Positions 17,921 to 25,971 of a DNA stretch of 64,000 nucleotides are shown here, in pieces (the stretch's first letter is position 1; every line of letters starts with the position of its first letter). The translations under genes and the position numbers were made by a program. This DNA is from Citrobacter sp. (GTDB lineage: Bacteria > Pseudomonadota > Gammaproteobacteria > Enterobacterales > Enterobacteriaceae), in the NCBI GenBank assembly GCA_019415335.1, contig DXKH01000135.1, positions 62,001 through 126,000 on the forward strand, written 5' to 3'. The notes under the pieces are model-generated. The model did no database searches. It was not told where the DNA came from and saw only the letters and a program-made list of their open reading frames with translations.

Positions 17921-19441
17921 ATGTGTGCAGCAACGAAAGAGTTCATCATTGCGCTGGATGAAGGAACCACCAACGCTAAAGCGGTCGCACTGGACGCACA
18001 GGGTCAGGTAGTCGCCAAATTTTCTCAACCGCTGGCCATTCAGACGCCGCGAGAAGGTTGGGTTGAGCAATCCGGTGAGGTATTGATTGATGCCTCACTC
18101 GATGTGATTGCGAAAGCGATCAATCACGTCGGCGCGGACAACGTCGCGGCCCTGGCGATCAGCAACCAACGTGAAACCGCCATTGGCTGGTATCGCCAGA
18201 CGGGCAAACCGCTGAATTCCGCCATCACCTGGCAGTGCACGCGCAGTGCAGCGTACTGTGAAGAACTACGCCACGAAAACAAAGAACACCTGATCAAAAC
18301 CACGACCGGCCTGCCGATTGCACCGCTTTTTTCCGCCTCTAAAATGCGCTGGCTGTTGGAGTCGGTAGCCGATGGTCCGCAACTCGCGGCGCAGGGGGAA
18401 ATCTGTCTGGGCACTATCGACAGTTGGCTGTTGTGGAATTTAACCGCCGGTGAAGCCTTCTGCTGCGACTACTCCAACGCAGCCCGCACCCAGTTGCTCA
18501 ATCTGCACACCGGGCAGTGGGATGACACCATGCTGGAACTGTTCCACATCCCACGCACCGCGTTACCGGAAATTAAACCTTCCAGTGGATTATTTGGCTA
18601 TACCCGTGGCCTGAGCGGCATTCCGGATGATATCCCGGTGATGTCGATGGTCGGCGACTCGCACGCCGCACTGTTTGGTCACGCCCTCGGCGAGATGGGG
18701 TGCGTTAAAGCCACTTACGGCACCGGGTCCTCCGTGATGGCACCGGTGACCTCAGCCCAGTGCGATATTGGCGCACTGGCGACCACCATTGCCTGGCACG
18801 ATGGTGAGAACATCATTTACGGCCTGGAAGGCAACATTCCACACACGGGCGATGCGGTGGCGTGGATGGCTGATAGTACCGGGCTGAGCGAACTTTCAGA
18901 CGCCGAACTGGCTCATGAACTGAATACGCTTCCTGCGTCCGTTGAATCAACCCTGGGCGTGTACTTCGTCCCGGCATTAACCGGGCTCGGCGCCCCCTGG
19001 TGGGATGATAGCGCGCGCGGCGTGATCTGCGGGCTGAGTCGTGGTGTCAAACGCGCCCATCTGATCCGCGCCGCCCTGGAGTCAATCACCTATCAAATCG
19101 CCGATGTCGTGGTCGCCATGCAACAGCATGAGGACTTTAGCTTGTCGGCACTGATGGTCGACGGCGGCCCGACAAAGAATGACTGGTTAATGCAATACCA
19201 GGCTGACCTGCTGGGCTGTCCGGTGATGCGCAGCGATGTGCCTGAGTTGTCGGCCATTGGTGCCGCGTTACTGGCACGCAAAGCGCTCCATCCTGGCTCG
19301 CTCACTGATTTAAAAGCCTTTTTAACCGTACACAGCGCATTTCAGCCCGACATGGCTCGCCATCATCGCCTGCAAAAAAGATGGCAGGAGTGGCGCAATG
19401 CGGTGAACAGAACACTATGGAAACCGGCCCCGTCCGCCTGA
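17921..19441 (+). CDS. FGGY-family carbohydrate kinase (glycerol-kinase-like)
   Basis: The 506-residue protein is an FGGY kinase that would phosphorylate a small sugar or ketose. It opens with the phosphate-1 loop ALDEGTTNAKAVALD (about residues 11-25), has ISNQRETAIGW (about 80-90), the substrate-side MVGDSHAALFGH block near 245, the YGTGSSVM phosphate-2 loop near 266, and the C-terminal adenosine motif DGGPTKNDWLMQYQAD (about 413-428). It resembles glycerol kinase more than xylulokinase in these blocks. It is the first gene of the rightward arm, upstream of the ABC importer and two dehydrogenases. Phosphorylation of a ketose formed by the dehydrogenases and then used by the split transketolase is inferred. 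Confidence 0.88.
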   Translation: MCAATKEFIIALDEGTTNAKAVALDAQGQVVAKFSQPLAIQTPREGWVEQSGEVLIDASLDVIAKAINHVGADNVAALAISNQRETAIGWYRQTGKPLNSAITWQCTRSAAYCEELRHENKEHLIKTTTGLPIAPLFSASKMRWLLESVADGPQLAAQGEICLGTIDSWLLWNLTAGEAFCCDYSNAARTQLLNLHTGQWDDTMLELFHIPRTALPEIKPSSGLFGYTRGLSGIPDDIPVMSMVGDSHAALFGHALGEMGCVKATYGTGSSVMAPVTSAQCDIGALATTIAWHDGENIIYGLEGNIPHTGDAVAWMADSTGLSELSDAELAHELNTLPASVESTLGVYFVPALTGLGAPWWDDSARGVICGLSRGVKRAHLIRAALESITYQIADVVVAMQQHEDFSLSALMVDGGPTKNDWLMQYQADLLGCPVMRSDVPELSAIGAALLARKALHPGSLTDLKAFLTVHSAFQPDMARHHRLQKRWQEWRNAVNRTLWKPAPSA

Positions 19442-19580
19442 CGCCTCACCAGGGAAGATGCGTGACCCCCCTACTCATTAACAGAAGGAGAACTCCGGAC
19501 CATTAGCCCTGTTTTACAAGAATTCATGCTTTACGTTGTTTCACCGTACCCGACAATAACAACACAGAGAGAACATTGTC

Positions 19581-20516
19581 ATGAAATTACGTTTAACGCT
19601 GTTAACCGCTGCAACCCTGACTGCTTTGTCTTTTACTGCCCATGCGGCAGAAAAAGGGACAATTATGATTATGGTGAATTCACTGGATAATCCGTATTAC
19701 GCGTCGGAAGCCAAAGGCGCCAGTGAAAAAGCCCAGGAGTTAGGCTACAAAACCACTATTTTGTCGCACAGCGAAGATGTCAAAAAACAGAATGAATTGA
19801 TTGATACCGCTATCGGCAAAAAAGTTCAAGGCATCGTTCTGGATAATGCGGATTCAACGGCCAGCGTTGCCGCCATTGAAAAAGCGAAAAAAGCCGGTAT
19901 TCCCGTCATATTAATCAACCGCGAAATTCCCGTTGATGATGTGGCACTAGTGCAAATTACCCATAATAACTTCCAGGCAGGCTCTGAAGTTGCCAACGTT
20001 TTCGTTGAGAAAATGGGGGAAAAAGGGAAATACGCCGAGCTGACCTGTAACCTCGCCGATAATAACTGCGTTACCCGTTCTAAATCTTTCCACCAGGTGA
20101 TTGACCAGTTCCCGGATATGGTCAGCGTTGCCAGACAGGATGCGAAAGGGACGCTTATCGACGGTAAGCGAATTATGGACAGTATTCTGCAAGCTCACCC
20201 GGATGTGAAAGGCGTCATCTGCGGTAACGGTCCTGTTGCGCTGGGTGCCATCGCTGCGTTGAAAGCCGCAAATCGCAATGACGTTGTGGTTGTCGGCATT
20301 GACGGCAGCAACGATGAACGCGATGCGGTGAAAGCCGGCACCTTGCAGGCCACCGTCATGCTGCAGGCTCAGGCTATCGCCGCACAGGGCGTAACCGATC
20401 TGGATAACTACCTGCAAAAAGGGGTGAAACCAGAGAAACAGCGCGTCATGTTCCGCGGCATTCTCATCACCAAAGATAACGCAGATAAAGTACAGGATTT
20501 CAATATCAAGTCCTGA
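19581..20516 (+). CDS. Ribose-type ABC transporter substrate-binding protein
   Basis: This is a periplasmic binding protein of the RbsB class, 311 residues. The signal peptide ends near residue 22 (FTAHA-AEKG). The first lobe opens with IMIMVNSLDNPYY (about 27-39) and contains VQGIVLDNADSTA. The second lobe carries VKGVICGNGPVALGA and VVGIDGSNDERDAV (about 245-260). A cysteine pair (CNLADNNC, about 156-163) is unusual for RbsB relatives and may be a periplasmic disulfide. It captures the island's unknown substrate for the ATPase and permease encoded downstream. A UNCG-loop hairpin follows the stop. Confidence 0.92.
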   Translation: MKLRLTLLTAATLTALSFTAHAAEKGTIMIMVNSLDNPYYASEAKGASEKAQELGYKTTILSHSEDVKKQNELIDTAIGKKVQGIVLDNADSTASVAAIEKAKKAGIPVILINREIPVDDVALVQITHNNFQAGSEVANVFVEKMGEKGKYAELTCNLADNNCVTRSKSFHQVIDQFPDMVSVARQDAKGTLIDGKRIMDSILQAHPDVKGVICGNGPVALGAIAALKAANRNDVVVVGIDGSNDERDAVKAGTLQATVMLQAQAIAAQGVTDLDNYLQKGVKPEKQRVMFRGILITKDNADKVQDFNIKS

Positions 20517-20527
20517 TCTCGGGTAGT

Positions 20528-20547
20528 TGCGCCTCTCCGGAGGCGCA
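20528..20547 (+). other. UCCG-tetraloop mRNA hairpin after the binding-protein gene
   Basis: TGCGCCTC and GAGGCGCA form a perfect eight-base-pair stem closed by a UCCG tetraloop, an especially stable RNA fold. It sits between the binding-protein stop and the next ribosome site, with no T-run. It probably protects the upstream mRNA end so that the binding protein is made in excess over the membrane parts. Confidence 0.7.
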
Positions 20548-20559
20548 GAGGAGAACATT

Positions 20560-21180
20560 ATGTCTAAAAAAGCCTGGCTGGCGCTGGTCGTGTTGACCGT
20601 GGGTGGATGCCGCATCGTCTCGCAGCAGGAGCTTGCGGATCTCAAATCTCCGCCAAATCCCCATATGGCCGATATAGACCAAACGTGGCAAAACAAAATT
20701 GTGCCGCAAATTGTTGGGCAGGCTCGTCCGGTGGCAGATTTAATGACTGCTTTACAGGCCGAGAAAGACTTCGATAGCGCCTGTAAAAATCTGGGCTATC
20801 GCTCACAGGAAGAGAACCCCTGCATCTTTTACGTCAAGGTTGAAGGCAAGATTGGCACAATCGATACCGCCTCCCGCAGCGGAAAGATGACCGTCGCGGA
20901 TAAAAGCGGCAGCAATATTATTGTTCAGATTGGTCCAACGCTACGCGGTACGCAATTACGTGATGCTTATAAAGGGGCGACTTACGGTGATTTTAACGAC
21001 CAGGTGTTATTTGGCGAGTATGGACGCGCCATTAACGACCAGGCGATAAAAATGATTCAGGCGGCCCAACTTAAAACCGGCGAAGCCACGCAAGTGTATG
21101 GCGTATTTTCCGCCTGGGATATTCCTCAGACAATCCCTGATATTACGCCCGCAAAAATTGCGCCTGCAGGAGGACAATAA
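20560..21180 (+). CDS. DUF2291-family lipoprotein of the ABC importer operon
   Basis: This 206-residue protein has a lipoprotein signal with Cys at residue 17 (LTVGGC). The rest is periplasmic and matches what I know of DUF2291, a family that accompanies ribose-type ABC importers in sugar-alcohol loci and whose function is unclear. Features include GKIGTIDTASRSGKMTV (about 98-114) and a DFNDQVLFGEYGRAIND block (about 142-158), which suggests a small beta-rich domain. ATG 20560 has an AGAGGAGA ribosome site, and the earlier ATG at 20527 falls within the hairpin region. It lies between the binding protein and the ATPase, starting 12 bases after the hairpin. A role in substrate handling or transporter assembly is a guess. 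Confidence 0.82.
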   Translation: MSKKAWLALVVLTVGGCRIVSQQELADLKSPPNPHMADIDQTWQNKIVPQIVGQARPVADLMTALQAEKDFDSACKNLGYRSQEENPCIFYVKVEGKIGTIDTASRSGKMTVADKSGSNIIVQIGPTLRGTQLRDAYKGATYGDFNDQVLFGEYGRAINDQAIKMIQAAQLKTGEATQVYGVFSAWDIPQTIPDITPAKIAPAGGQ

Positions 21181-21181
21181 C

Positions 21182-22726
21182 ATGCAACAGCAAGATATCG
21201 TCGCTCCCCAACCCGTCGAATCGGAAGTCATTATCGAAACCCGCAGCCTGTCTCGTGTCTATCCTGGCGTGGTGGCATTAGATAACGTCAATTATCGGGT
21301 ATATCGGAATAAAGTGAATGTTCTGATCGGAGAAAATGGTGCGGGTAAATCCACCATGATGAAAATGCTTGCTGGTGTCGAAACCCCATCCTCCGGTGAA
21401 ATTTTTCTGGATGGCACGCCTGTTTCGATGAATTCGACGCATCAGGCCGAAAAATTGGGTATCAGTATTATTTTCCAGGAGTTGAATTTATTCCCGAATA
21501 TGAACGTCATGGACAATATTTTCATGGCTAACGAATTTTTTCAGAAAGGGAAAATTAACGAAAAATATCAGTATGCGCTGGCGCAAACCCTGCTCAAGCG
21601 GCTGGAACTGGATGTAGATCCGTACACGCCCTTAGAAGAACTGGGGATCGGCCACCAGCAACTGGTCGAGATTGCCCGTGCGCTGTCAAAAGATACGCGT
21701 GTCTTAATCATGGATGAACCGACCTCCGCGCTGAGTCAGTCTGAAGTCAAAATCCTGTTCAACGTGATTGAGCAACTCAAACGACGCGGCGTCACCATTA
21801 TCTATATTTCCCACCGGCTGGAAGAGCTGATGGAAATTGGTGACTACATCACCATTTTCCGGGACGGTCGCTTTATCAGCGAGCGTCCGGTCAGCGATGC
21901 CAGCATTCCGTGGATCATCGAACAGATGGTGGGCGATAAGAAAAAACACTTCGATTATCAACCGGCCCCGCAAGGCGATACGGTTCTCAATGTGCAGGGA
22001 CTGACTGCGCTCCATTCCAGCGGCGGCTATAAGCTCAATGACGTGTCGTTTAGCCTGAATAAAGGCGAAGTGATTGGTATCTACGGTCTGCTGGGCGCTG
22101 GACGCACCGAACTGTTCAAAGGACTGGTGGGCCTGATGCCCTGCCAGAGCGGCAGCGTTCAACTCAACGGTGAGTGCATCGATAAAGCCCACTTTCAGTC
22201 GCGACTAAAAAAAGGGCTGGCGCTGGTGCCGGAAGACCGACAGGGCGAAGGCGTCATTCAGATGATGTCGATTCAGTCCAATATGACGCTCTCTGACTTC
22301 AGCCTGCAGGGTTTTCGTCGGGCCTGGAAATGGCTGAATCCACAAAAAGAGCAGGCCAGCGTGCAGGAGATGATTCAGCAACTTGCCATCAAAGTCAGCG
22401 ATCCTGAATTGCCCATTACCTCACTCAGCGGTGGCAACCAGCAGAAAGTGGTGCTGGGGAAAGCGTTAATGACGCAGCCGCAGGTGGTGTTCCTCGATGA
22501 GCCGACCCGAGGCATCGACGTCGGGGCGAAAACCGACGTGTATCACCTTATCGGCAAAATGGCACAACAAGGGCTGGCAGTGATGTTCTCTTCATCAGAG
22601 CTGGACGAAGTGATGGCGCTGGCGGACCGCATTCTGGTGATGGCTGATGGCCGGATCACCGCTGATGTCCCTCGTCATGCCGTCACCCGCGAGAAGTTGA
22701 TCGCGGCTTCTACACCGCAAGATTAA
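21182..22726 (+). CDS. Ribose-type ABC transporter ATPase (two nucleotide-binding domains)
   Basis: This is a 514-residue double ATPase of the RbsA/XylG class. Domain one has Walker A GENGAGKST (about residues 52-60) and VLIMDEPTSALS. Its signature region reads LGIGHQQLVEIARAL, lacking the usual LSGG, as is common for this class. Domain two has a degenerate Walker A (GLLGAGRTELFKGL, about 302-315), signature LSGGNQQKV (about 415-423) and Walker B VFLDEPTRGID. The frame extends back to 21098 inside the DUF2291 gene, but ATG 21182, one base after that stop and behind GGAGGA, is the start. It powers import through the permease encoded next. Confidence 0.94.
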   Translation: MQQQDIVAPQPVESEVIIETRSLSRVYPGVVALDNVNYRVYRNKVNVLIGENGAGKSTMMKMLAGVETPSSGEIFLDGTPVSMNSTHQAEKLGISIIFQELNLFPNMNVMDNIFMANEFFQKGKINEKYQYALAQTLLKRLELDVDPYTPLEELGIGHQQLVEIARALSKDTRVLIMDEPTSALSQSEVKILFNVIEQLKRRGVTIIYISHRLEELMEIGDYITIFRDGRFISERPVSDASIPWIIEQMVGDKKKHFDYQPAPQGDTVLNVQGLTALHSSGGYKLNDVSFSLNKGEVIGIYGLLGAGRTELFKGLVGLMPCQSGSVQLNGECIDKAHFQSRLKKGLALVPEDRQGEGVIQMMSIQSNMTLSDFSLQGFRRAWKWLNPQKEQASVQEMIQQLAIKVSDPELPITSLSGGNQQKVVLGKALMTQPQVVFLDEPTRGIDVGAKTDVYHLIGKMAQQGLAVMFSSSELDEVMALADRILVMADGRITADVPRHAVTREKLIAASTPQD

Positions 22727-22743
22727 TCAGGCTGGAATCCATC

Positions 22744-23811
22744 ATGAACCAGAAATATATGATTTATATGTACCTGCTGAAGGCCAGAACGTTTATCGCT
22801 CTGCTGCTGGTCATCGCATTCTTCAGCGTGATGGTACCGAATTTCCTGACCACATCTAACCTGCTGATTATGACCCAGCACGTAGCCATTACCGGCTTAC
22901 TGGCGATTGGCATGACGCTGGTGATCCTGACCGGCGGCATTGACCTGTCGGTTGGTGCCGTTGCCGGCATCTGCGGCATGGTGGCGGGTGCGTTACTCAC
23001 CAATGGTTTGCCCATCTGGGGCGGTAACATCCTCTTCTTCAACGTACCGGAAGTGATCCTCTGTGTTGCCATCTTCGGCATTCTCGTCGGATTCGTAAAC
23101 GGCGCGGTCATCACTCGCTTTGGTGTTGCCCCATTCATCTGTACCCTCGGCATGATGTACGTTGCCAGGGGCTCTGCCCTGCTGTTTAACGACGGTAGCA
23201 CCTACCCCAACCTTAACGGTATGGAAGCACTGGGCAATACGGGTTTTGCCACCCTGGGATCTGGCACACTGCTCGGGATTTATCTACCCATCTGGCTGAT
23301 GATTGCCTTCCTGGTTCTGGGCTACTGGATCACCACCAAAACCCCGCTCGGTCGCTACATCTACGCGATCGGCGGTAACGAATCTGCGGCGCGCCTGGCC
23401 GGTGTGCCGATCGTCAAAGCGAAAATTTTCGTGTACGCCTTCTCCGGGTTGTGCGCCGCCTTTGTTGGGCTGATTGTCGCGTCCCAGTTACAAACATCGC
23501 ACCCAATGACCGGCAATATGTTTGAGATGGACGCCATCGGTGCCACCGTTCTGGGCGGAACCGCGCTCGCCGGCGGTCGTGGACGGGTATCCGGCTCCAT
23601 CATCGGGGCCTTCGTCATCGTCTTTCTGGCCGATGGCATGGTTATGATGGGCGTCAGCGATTTCTGGCAAATGGTCATTAAGGGTGTCGTTATCGTCACC
23701 GCCGTGGTTGTCGACCAGTTCCAGCAAAAGCTACAGAACAAAGTCATTCTGATGCGTCGCCATGAAGAGAAACAGACGACAGCACCCTCAACAAATACCG
23801 TATCCAGTTAA
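22744..23811 (+). CDS. Ribose-type ABC transporter permease
   Basis: A 355-residue inner-membrane permease of the RbsC class with about nine or ten hydrophobic segments. Characteristic blocks are GMTLVILTGGIDLSVGAV (about residues 56-73), the FGVAPFICTLGMMYVARG region (about 127-144), AIGGNESAARLAGV (about 207-220) and ATVLGGTALAGGRGRVSG (about 268-285). The long charged C-terminus is poorly conserved. It would dimerise and pair with the double ATPase. It lies 17 bases after the ATPase stop. Confidence 0.94.
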   Translation: MNQKYMIYMYLLKARTFIALLLVIAFFSVMVPNFLTTSNLLIMTQHVAITGLLAIGMTLVILTGGIDLSVGAVAGICGMVAGALLTNGLPIWGGNILFFNVPEVILCVAIFGILVGFVNGAVITRFGVAPFICTLGMMYVARGSALLFNDGSTYPNLNGMEALGNTGFATLGSGTLLGIYLPIWLMIAFLVLGYWITTKTPLGRYIYAIGGNESAARLAGVPIVKAKIFVYAFSGLCAAFVGLIVASQLQTSHPMTGNMFEMDAIGATVLGGTALAGGRGRVSGSIIGAFVIVFLADGMVMMGVSDFWQMVIKGVVIVTAVVVDQFQQKLQNKVILMRRHEEKQTTAPSTNTVSS

Positions 23812-23864
23812 GTAGCATCACTCCGCCGGGCATCGCGTGTCCGGCTTATACAGGGGAAAGAAAT

Positions 23865-24662
23865 ATGCAACGTGATTTTCATGGTAAGACGGTTGTCATC
23901 ACCGGAGCATGCCGGGGGATTGGCGCAGGTATCGCTGAACGTTTTGCCCGGGACGGCGCAAACCTGGTGATGGTCTCCAACGCTGAGCGCGTTCACGAAA
24001 CGGCAGAGCAACTACGCCAGCGTTACCAGGCTGATATTTTGTCATTGCAGGTTGATGTCACTAACGAAGAGCAGGTTCAGGCACTGTACGAGCAAGCCGC
24101 AGCGCGCTTTGGCACGATTGATGTCTCTATCCAGAATGCGGGCGTAATCACCATTGATTACTTTGACCGGATGCCGAAAGCTGATTTTGAAAAAACCCTC
24201 GCGGTTAATACCATCGGCGTGTGGCTCTGCTGTCGGGAAGCAGCGAAATATATGGTGAAACAGAACCATGGCTGCCTGATTAATACCTCTTCCGGCCAGG
24301 GTCGTCAGGGCTTCATCTATACCCCGCACTACGCTGCGAGCAAAATGGGCGTGATTGGTATCACGCAGAGCCTGGCGCATGAACTGGCCCCATGGAACAT
24401 TACCGTCAACGCCTTCTGTCCGGGGATCATCGAAAGCGAAATGTGGGATTACAACGACCGCGTCTGGGGCGAGATCCTCAGTACCGATGAAAAACGCTAT
24501 GGCAAAGGCGAACTGATGGCGGAGTGGGTTAAGGGCATCCCCATGAAACGCGCGGGTAAACCTGAAGATGTTGCCGGACTGGTCGCCTTCCTGGCCTCTG
24601 ACGATGCGCGCTATCTTACCGGACAAACCATCAATATTGATGGTGGCCTGATTATGTCGTAA
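23865..24662 (+). CDS. Short-chain dehydrogenase/reductase 1 of the sugar island
   Basis: The 265-residue protein is a classical SDR with a Rossmann fold. It shows TGACRGIGAG (cofactor glycines, about residues 11-20), NAG at about 90-92, catalytic Ser in NTSSGQ, YxxxK as YAASK (about 155-159) and a C-terminus NIDGGLIMS. The residue after the second strand (VSNAERV) is Asn rather than Asp, so cofactor choice is not clear. It would oxidise a polyol hydroxyl or reduce a ketose. Two dehydrogenases in the same operon suggest either two substrates (stereoisomers) or two successive steps. Start ATG 23865 follows GGGGAAAG. Confidence 0.9.
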   Translation: MQRDFHGKTVVITGACRGIGAGIAERFARDGANLVMVSNAERVHETAEQLRQRYQADILSLQVDVTNEEQVQALYEQAAARFGTIDVSIQNAGVITIDYFDRMPKADFEKTLAVNTIGVWLCCREAAKYMVKQNHGCLINTSSGQGRQGFIYTPHYAASKMGVIGITQSLAHELAPWNITVNAFCPGIIESEMWDYNDRVWGEILSTDEKRYGKGELMAEWVKGIPMKRAGKPEDVAGLVAFLASDDARYLTGQTINIDGGLIMS

Positions 24663-24697
24663 TACCCGTCAGGGTATTTATGAAGAGAGTTATCACT

Positions 24698-25483
24698 ATG
24701 ATCGCAAAAGATTTTGCTCAACAACTGTTTAACCTGCAAGGACGCGTCGCTTTTGTCACGGGCGCAGGCAGCGGCATCGGTCAGACCATTGCGTGGGCGC
24801 TGGCCAGCGCGGGCGCGCGGGTCGTCTGTTTTGATCTGCGCGAAGACGGCGGGCTGAAAGAGACCACGAATCATATCGACGCGATGGGCGGTCAGGCGGC
24901 ACTTTATACCGGAGATGTTCGTCAACTTAGCGACCTTCGCGCCGCCATCACCCTGACCAAAGAACGGTTTGGTCGTCTGGACATCGCGGTCAACGCCGCC
25001 GGTATTGCCAACGCTAACCCGGCGCTGGAAATGGAAAGCGAACAGTGGCAGCGCGTTATCGACATCAACCTCACGGGCGTATGGAACTCCTGTAAGGCCG
25101 AAGCGGAACTGATGCTGGAATCTGGCGGCGGCTCGATCATCAACATCGCCTCGATGTCCGGGATCATCGTCAACCGTGGTCTTGAACAGGCGCATTACAA
25201 CAGCGCTAAAGCGGGGGTGATTCACCTCTCGAAGAGCCTGGCGATGGAATGGATTGAAAAAGGCATTCGCGTCAACTCCATCAGCCCGGGATACACCGCC
25301 ACGCCGATGAACACCCGTCCTGAAATGGTTCATCAGACGCGTGAATTTGAGAGCCAGACGCCAATACAGCGCATGGCAAAAGTGGAAGAGATGGCAGGTC
25401 CGGCGCTGTTCCTCGCCAGCGATGCGGCCTCGTTTTGCACCGGCGTCGATCTCGTTGTTGATGGCGGATTTATCTGCTGGTAA
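24698..25483 (+). CDS. Short-chain dehydrogenase/reductase 2 of the sugar island
   Basis: A 261-residue classical SDR: TGAGSGIGQ (about residues 19-27), an Asp after strand two (CFDLRED), which favours NAD, NAAGI (about 98-102), catalytic tyrosine and lysine in YNSAK, and a C-terminus DGGFICW. The DGG-x-x-x-W ending resembles polyol dehydrogenases such as arabinitol, sorbitol or mannitol 2-dehydrogenases as I recall them. The frame can start at 24680, but ATG 24698 has the better ribosome site (GAAGAGAG eight bases upstream). It is the last gene of the island, followed by a strong hairpin and then hokE. Confidence 0.88.
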   Translation: MIAKDFAQQLFNLQGRVAFVTGAGSGIGQTIAWALASAGARVVCFDLREDGGLKETTNHIDAMGGQAALYTGDVRQLSDLRAAITLTKERFGRLDIAVNAAGIANANPALEMESEQWQRVIDINLTGVWNSCKAEAELMLESGGGSIINIASMSGIIVNRGLEQAHYNSAKAGVIHLSKSLAMEWIEKGIRVNSISPGYTATPMNTRPEMVHQTREFESQTPIQRMAKVEEMAGPALFLASDAASFCTGVDLVVDGGFICW

Positions 25484-25490
25484 ACCGAAA

Positions 25491-25522
25491 TTCGCCCGCA
25501 GCCATGGCTGACTGCGGGCGAA
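25491..25522 (+). terminator. Hairpin closing the sugar island
   Basis: TTCGCCCGCAG (25491-25501) and CTGCGGGCGAA (25512-25522) form a perfect 11-base-pair stem seven bases after the second dehydrogenase stop. No T-run follows. It probably marks the 3' end of the operon. Confidence 0.65.
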
Positions 25523-25592
25523 GTGATAAAGCGGGTGCCGTCTCATCCAGACCTGACAAGCGGATATGCGGGGATAGCTCCCCGCATAACGG

Positions 25593-25745
25593 CTACTTCT
25601 TCGATTCGTAAGCGAGAACTGCCTTAAACTCAATACCACGCTCCCTGACGCTGAACTCACAGAGTGAGTCCCTCACCAGAAGCGTGAATCCCAGCACCGT
25701 AATACAGAGTGCGATGACTGCCATTAAGGCATATTTCGTCAGCAT
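25593..25745 (-). CDS. hokE: HokE-type small membrane toxin (type I toxin-antitoxin)
   Basis: Read on the minus strand, a 50-residue peptide begins [14 protein letters not shown] and ends VLAYESKK. It has a single membrane helix (about residues 5-24), the conserved Cys in DSLCEFSV and the RxIEFKA motif near the C-terminus, as in Hok proteins. The sequence is close to E. coli HokE as I recall it, and in E. coli hokE also lies between entD and ybdK. Hok peptides insert into the inner membrane and collapse its potential. A GGAGG ribosome site precedes ATG 25743-25745. A hairpin (25565-25588) lies just after the stop. I could not find a convincing long mok frame upstream; a 12-codon frame overlaps the hok start. 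Confidence 0.9.
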   Translation of the reverse strand: MLTKYALMAVIALCITVLGFTLLVRDSLCEFSVRERGIEFKAVLAYESKK

Positions 25746-25783
25746 GTATTGCCTCCATGCGAAGAAGAGACTACCATCCGAAT

Positions 25784-25842
25784 TGTTCAGGTTTGGAGTG
25801 GTAGCCTCAAGGTTGATAGAACTGTCACCTTGGGGCTTTCTT
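25784..25842 (+). ncRNA. sokE: SokE-type antisense RNA
   Basis: A plus-strand promoter TTGCCT (25749-25754), 17-base spacer, TACCAT (25772-25777) would start RNA near 25784. It ends at a terminator whose arms GCCTCAAGGT (25804-25813) and ACCTTGGGGC (25827-25836) pair with one wobble, followed by a T-rich tract. The RNA of about 60 bases is complementary to the hokE leader, as Sok is to hok mRNA, and would block toxin translation. The ends are predicted, not measured. Confidence 0.75.
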
Positions 25843-25971
25843 CTTTCCAGACCTCAGCAATGGCCTGAAGCTGGACAGCATCAGGCACCCGCCGTTATCG
25901 TACTCTTCTTCTCATTCATCACTGTATATTTACACAGTTAAAGCGCATTTTCGGAAAACGTTTAGAGTGTC

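Noticed and set aside
24611..25660. 349-codon minus-strand frame across the second dehydrogenase and beyond
   Set aside because: It is antisense to the SDR genes and runs through the terminator hairpin into the hokE region. The protein has no recognisable domain.
25746..25971. Full-length mok gene upstream of hokE
   Set aside because: All ATG frames in the leader stop within a few codons or end at the hok start. None overlaps most of hok as mok does.
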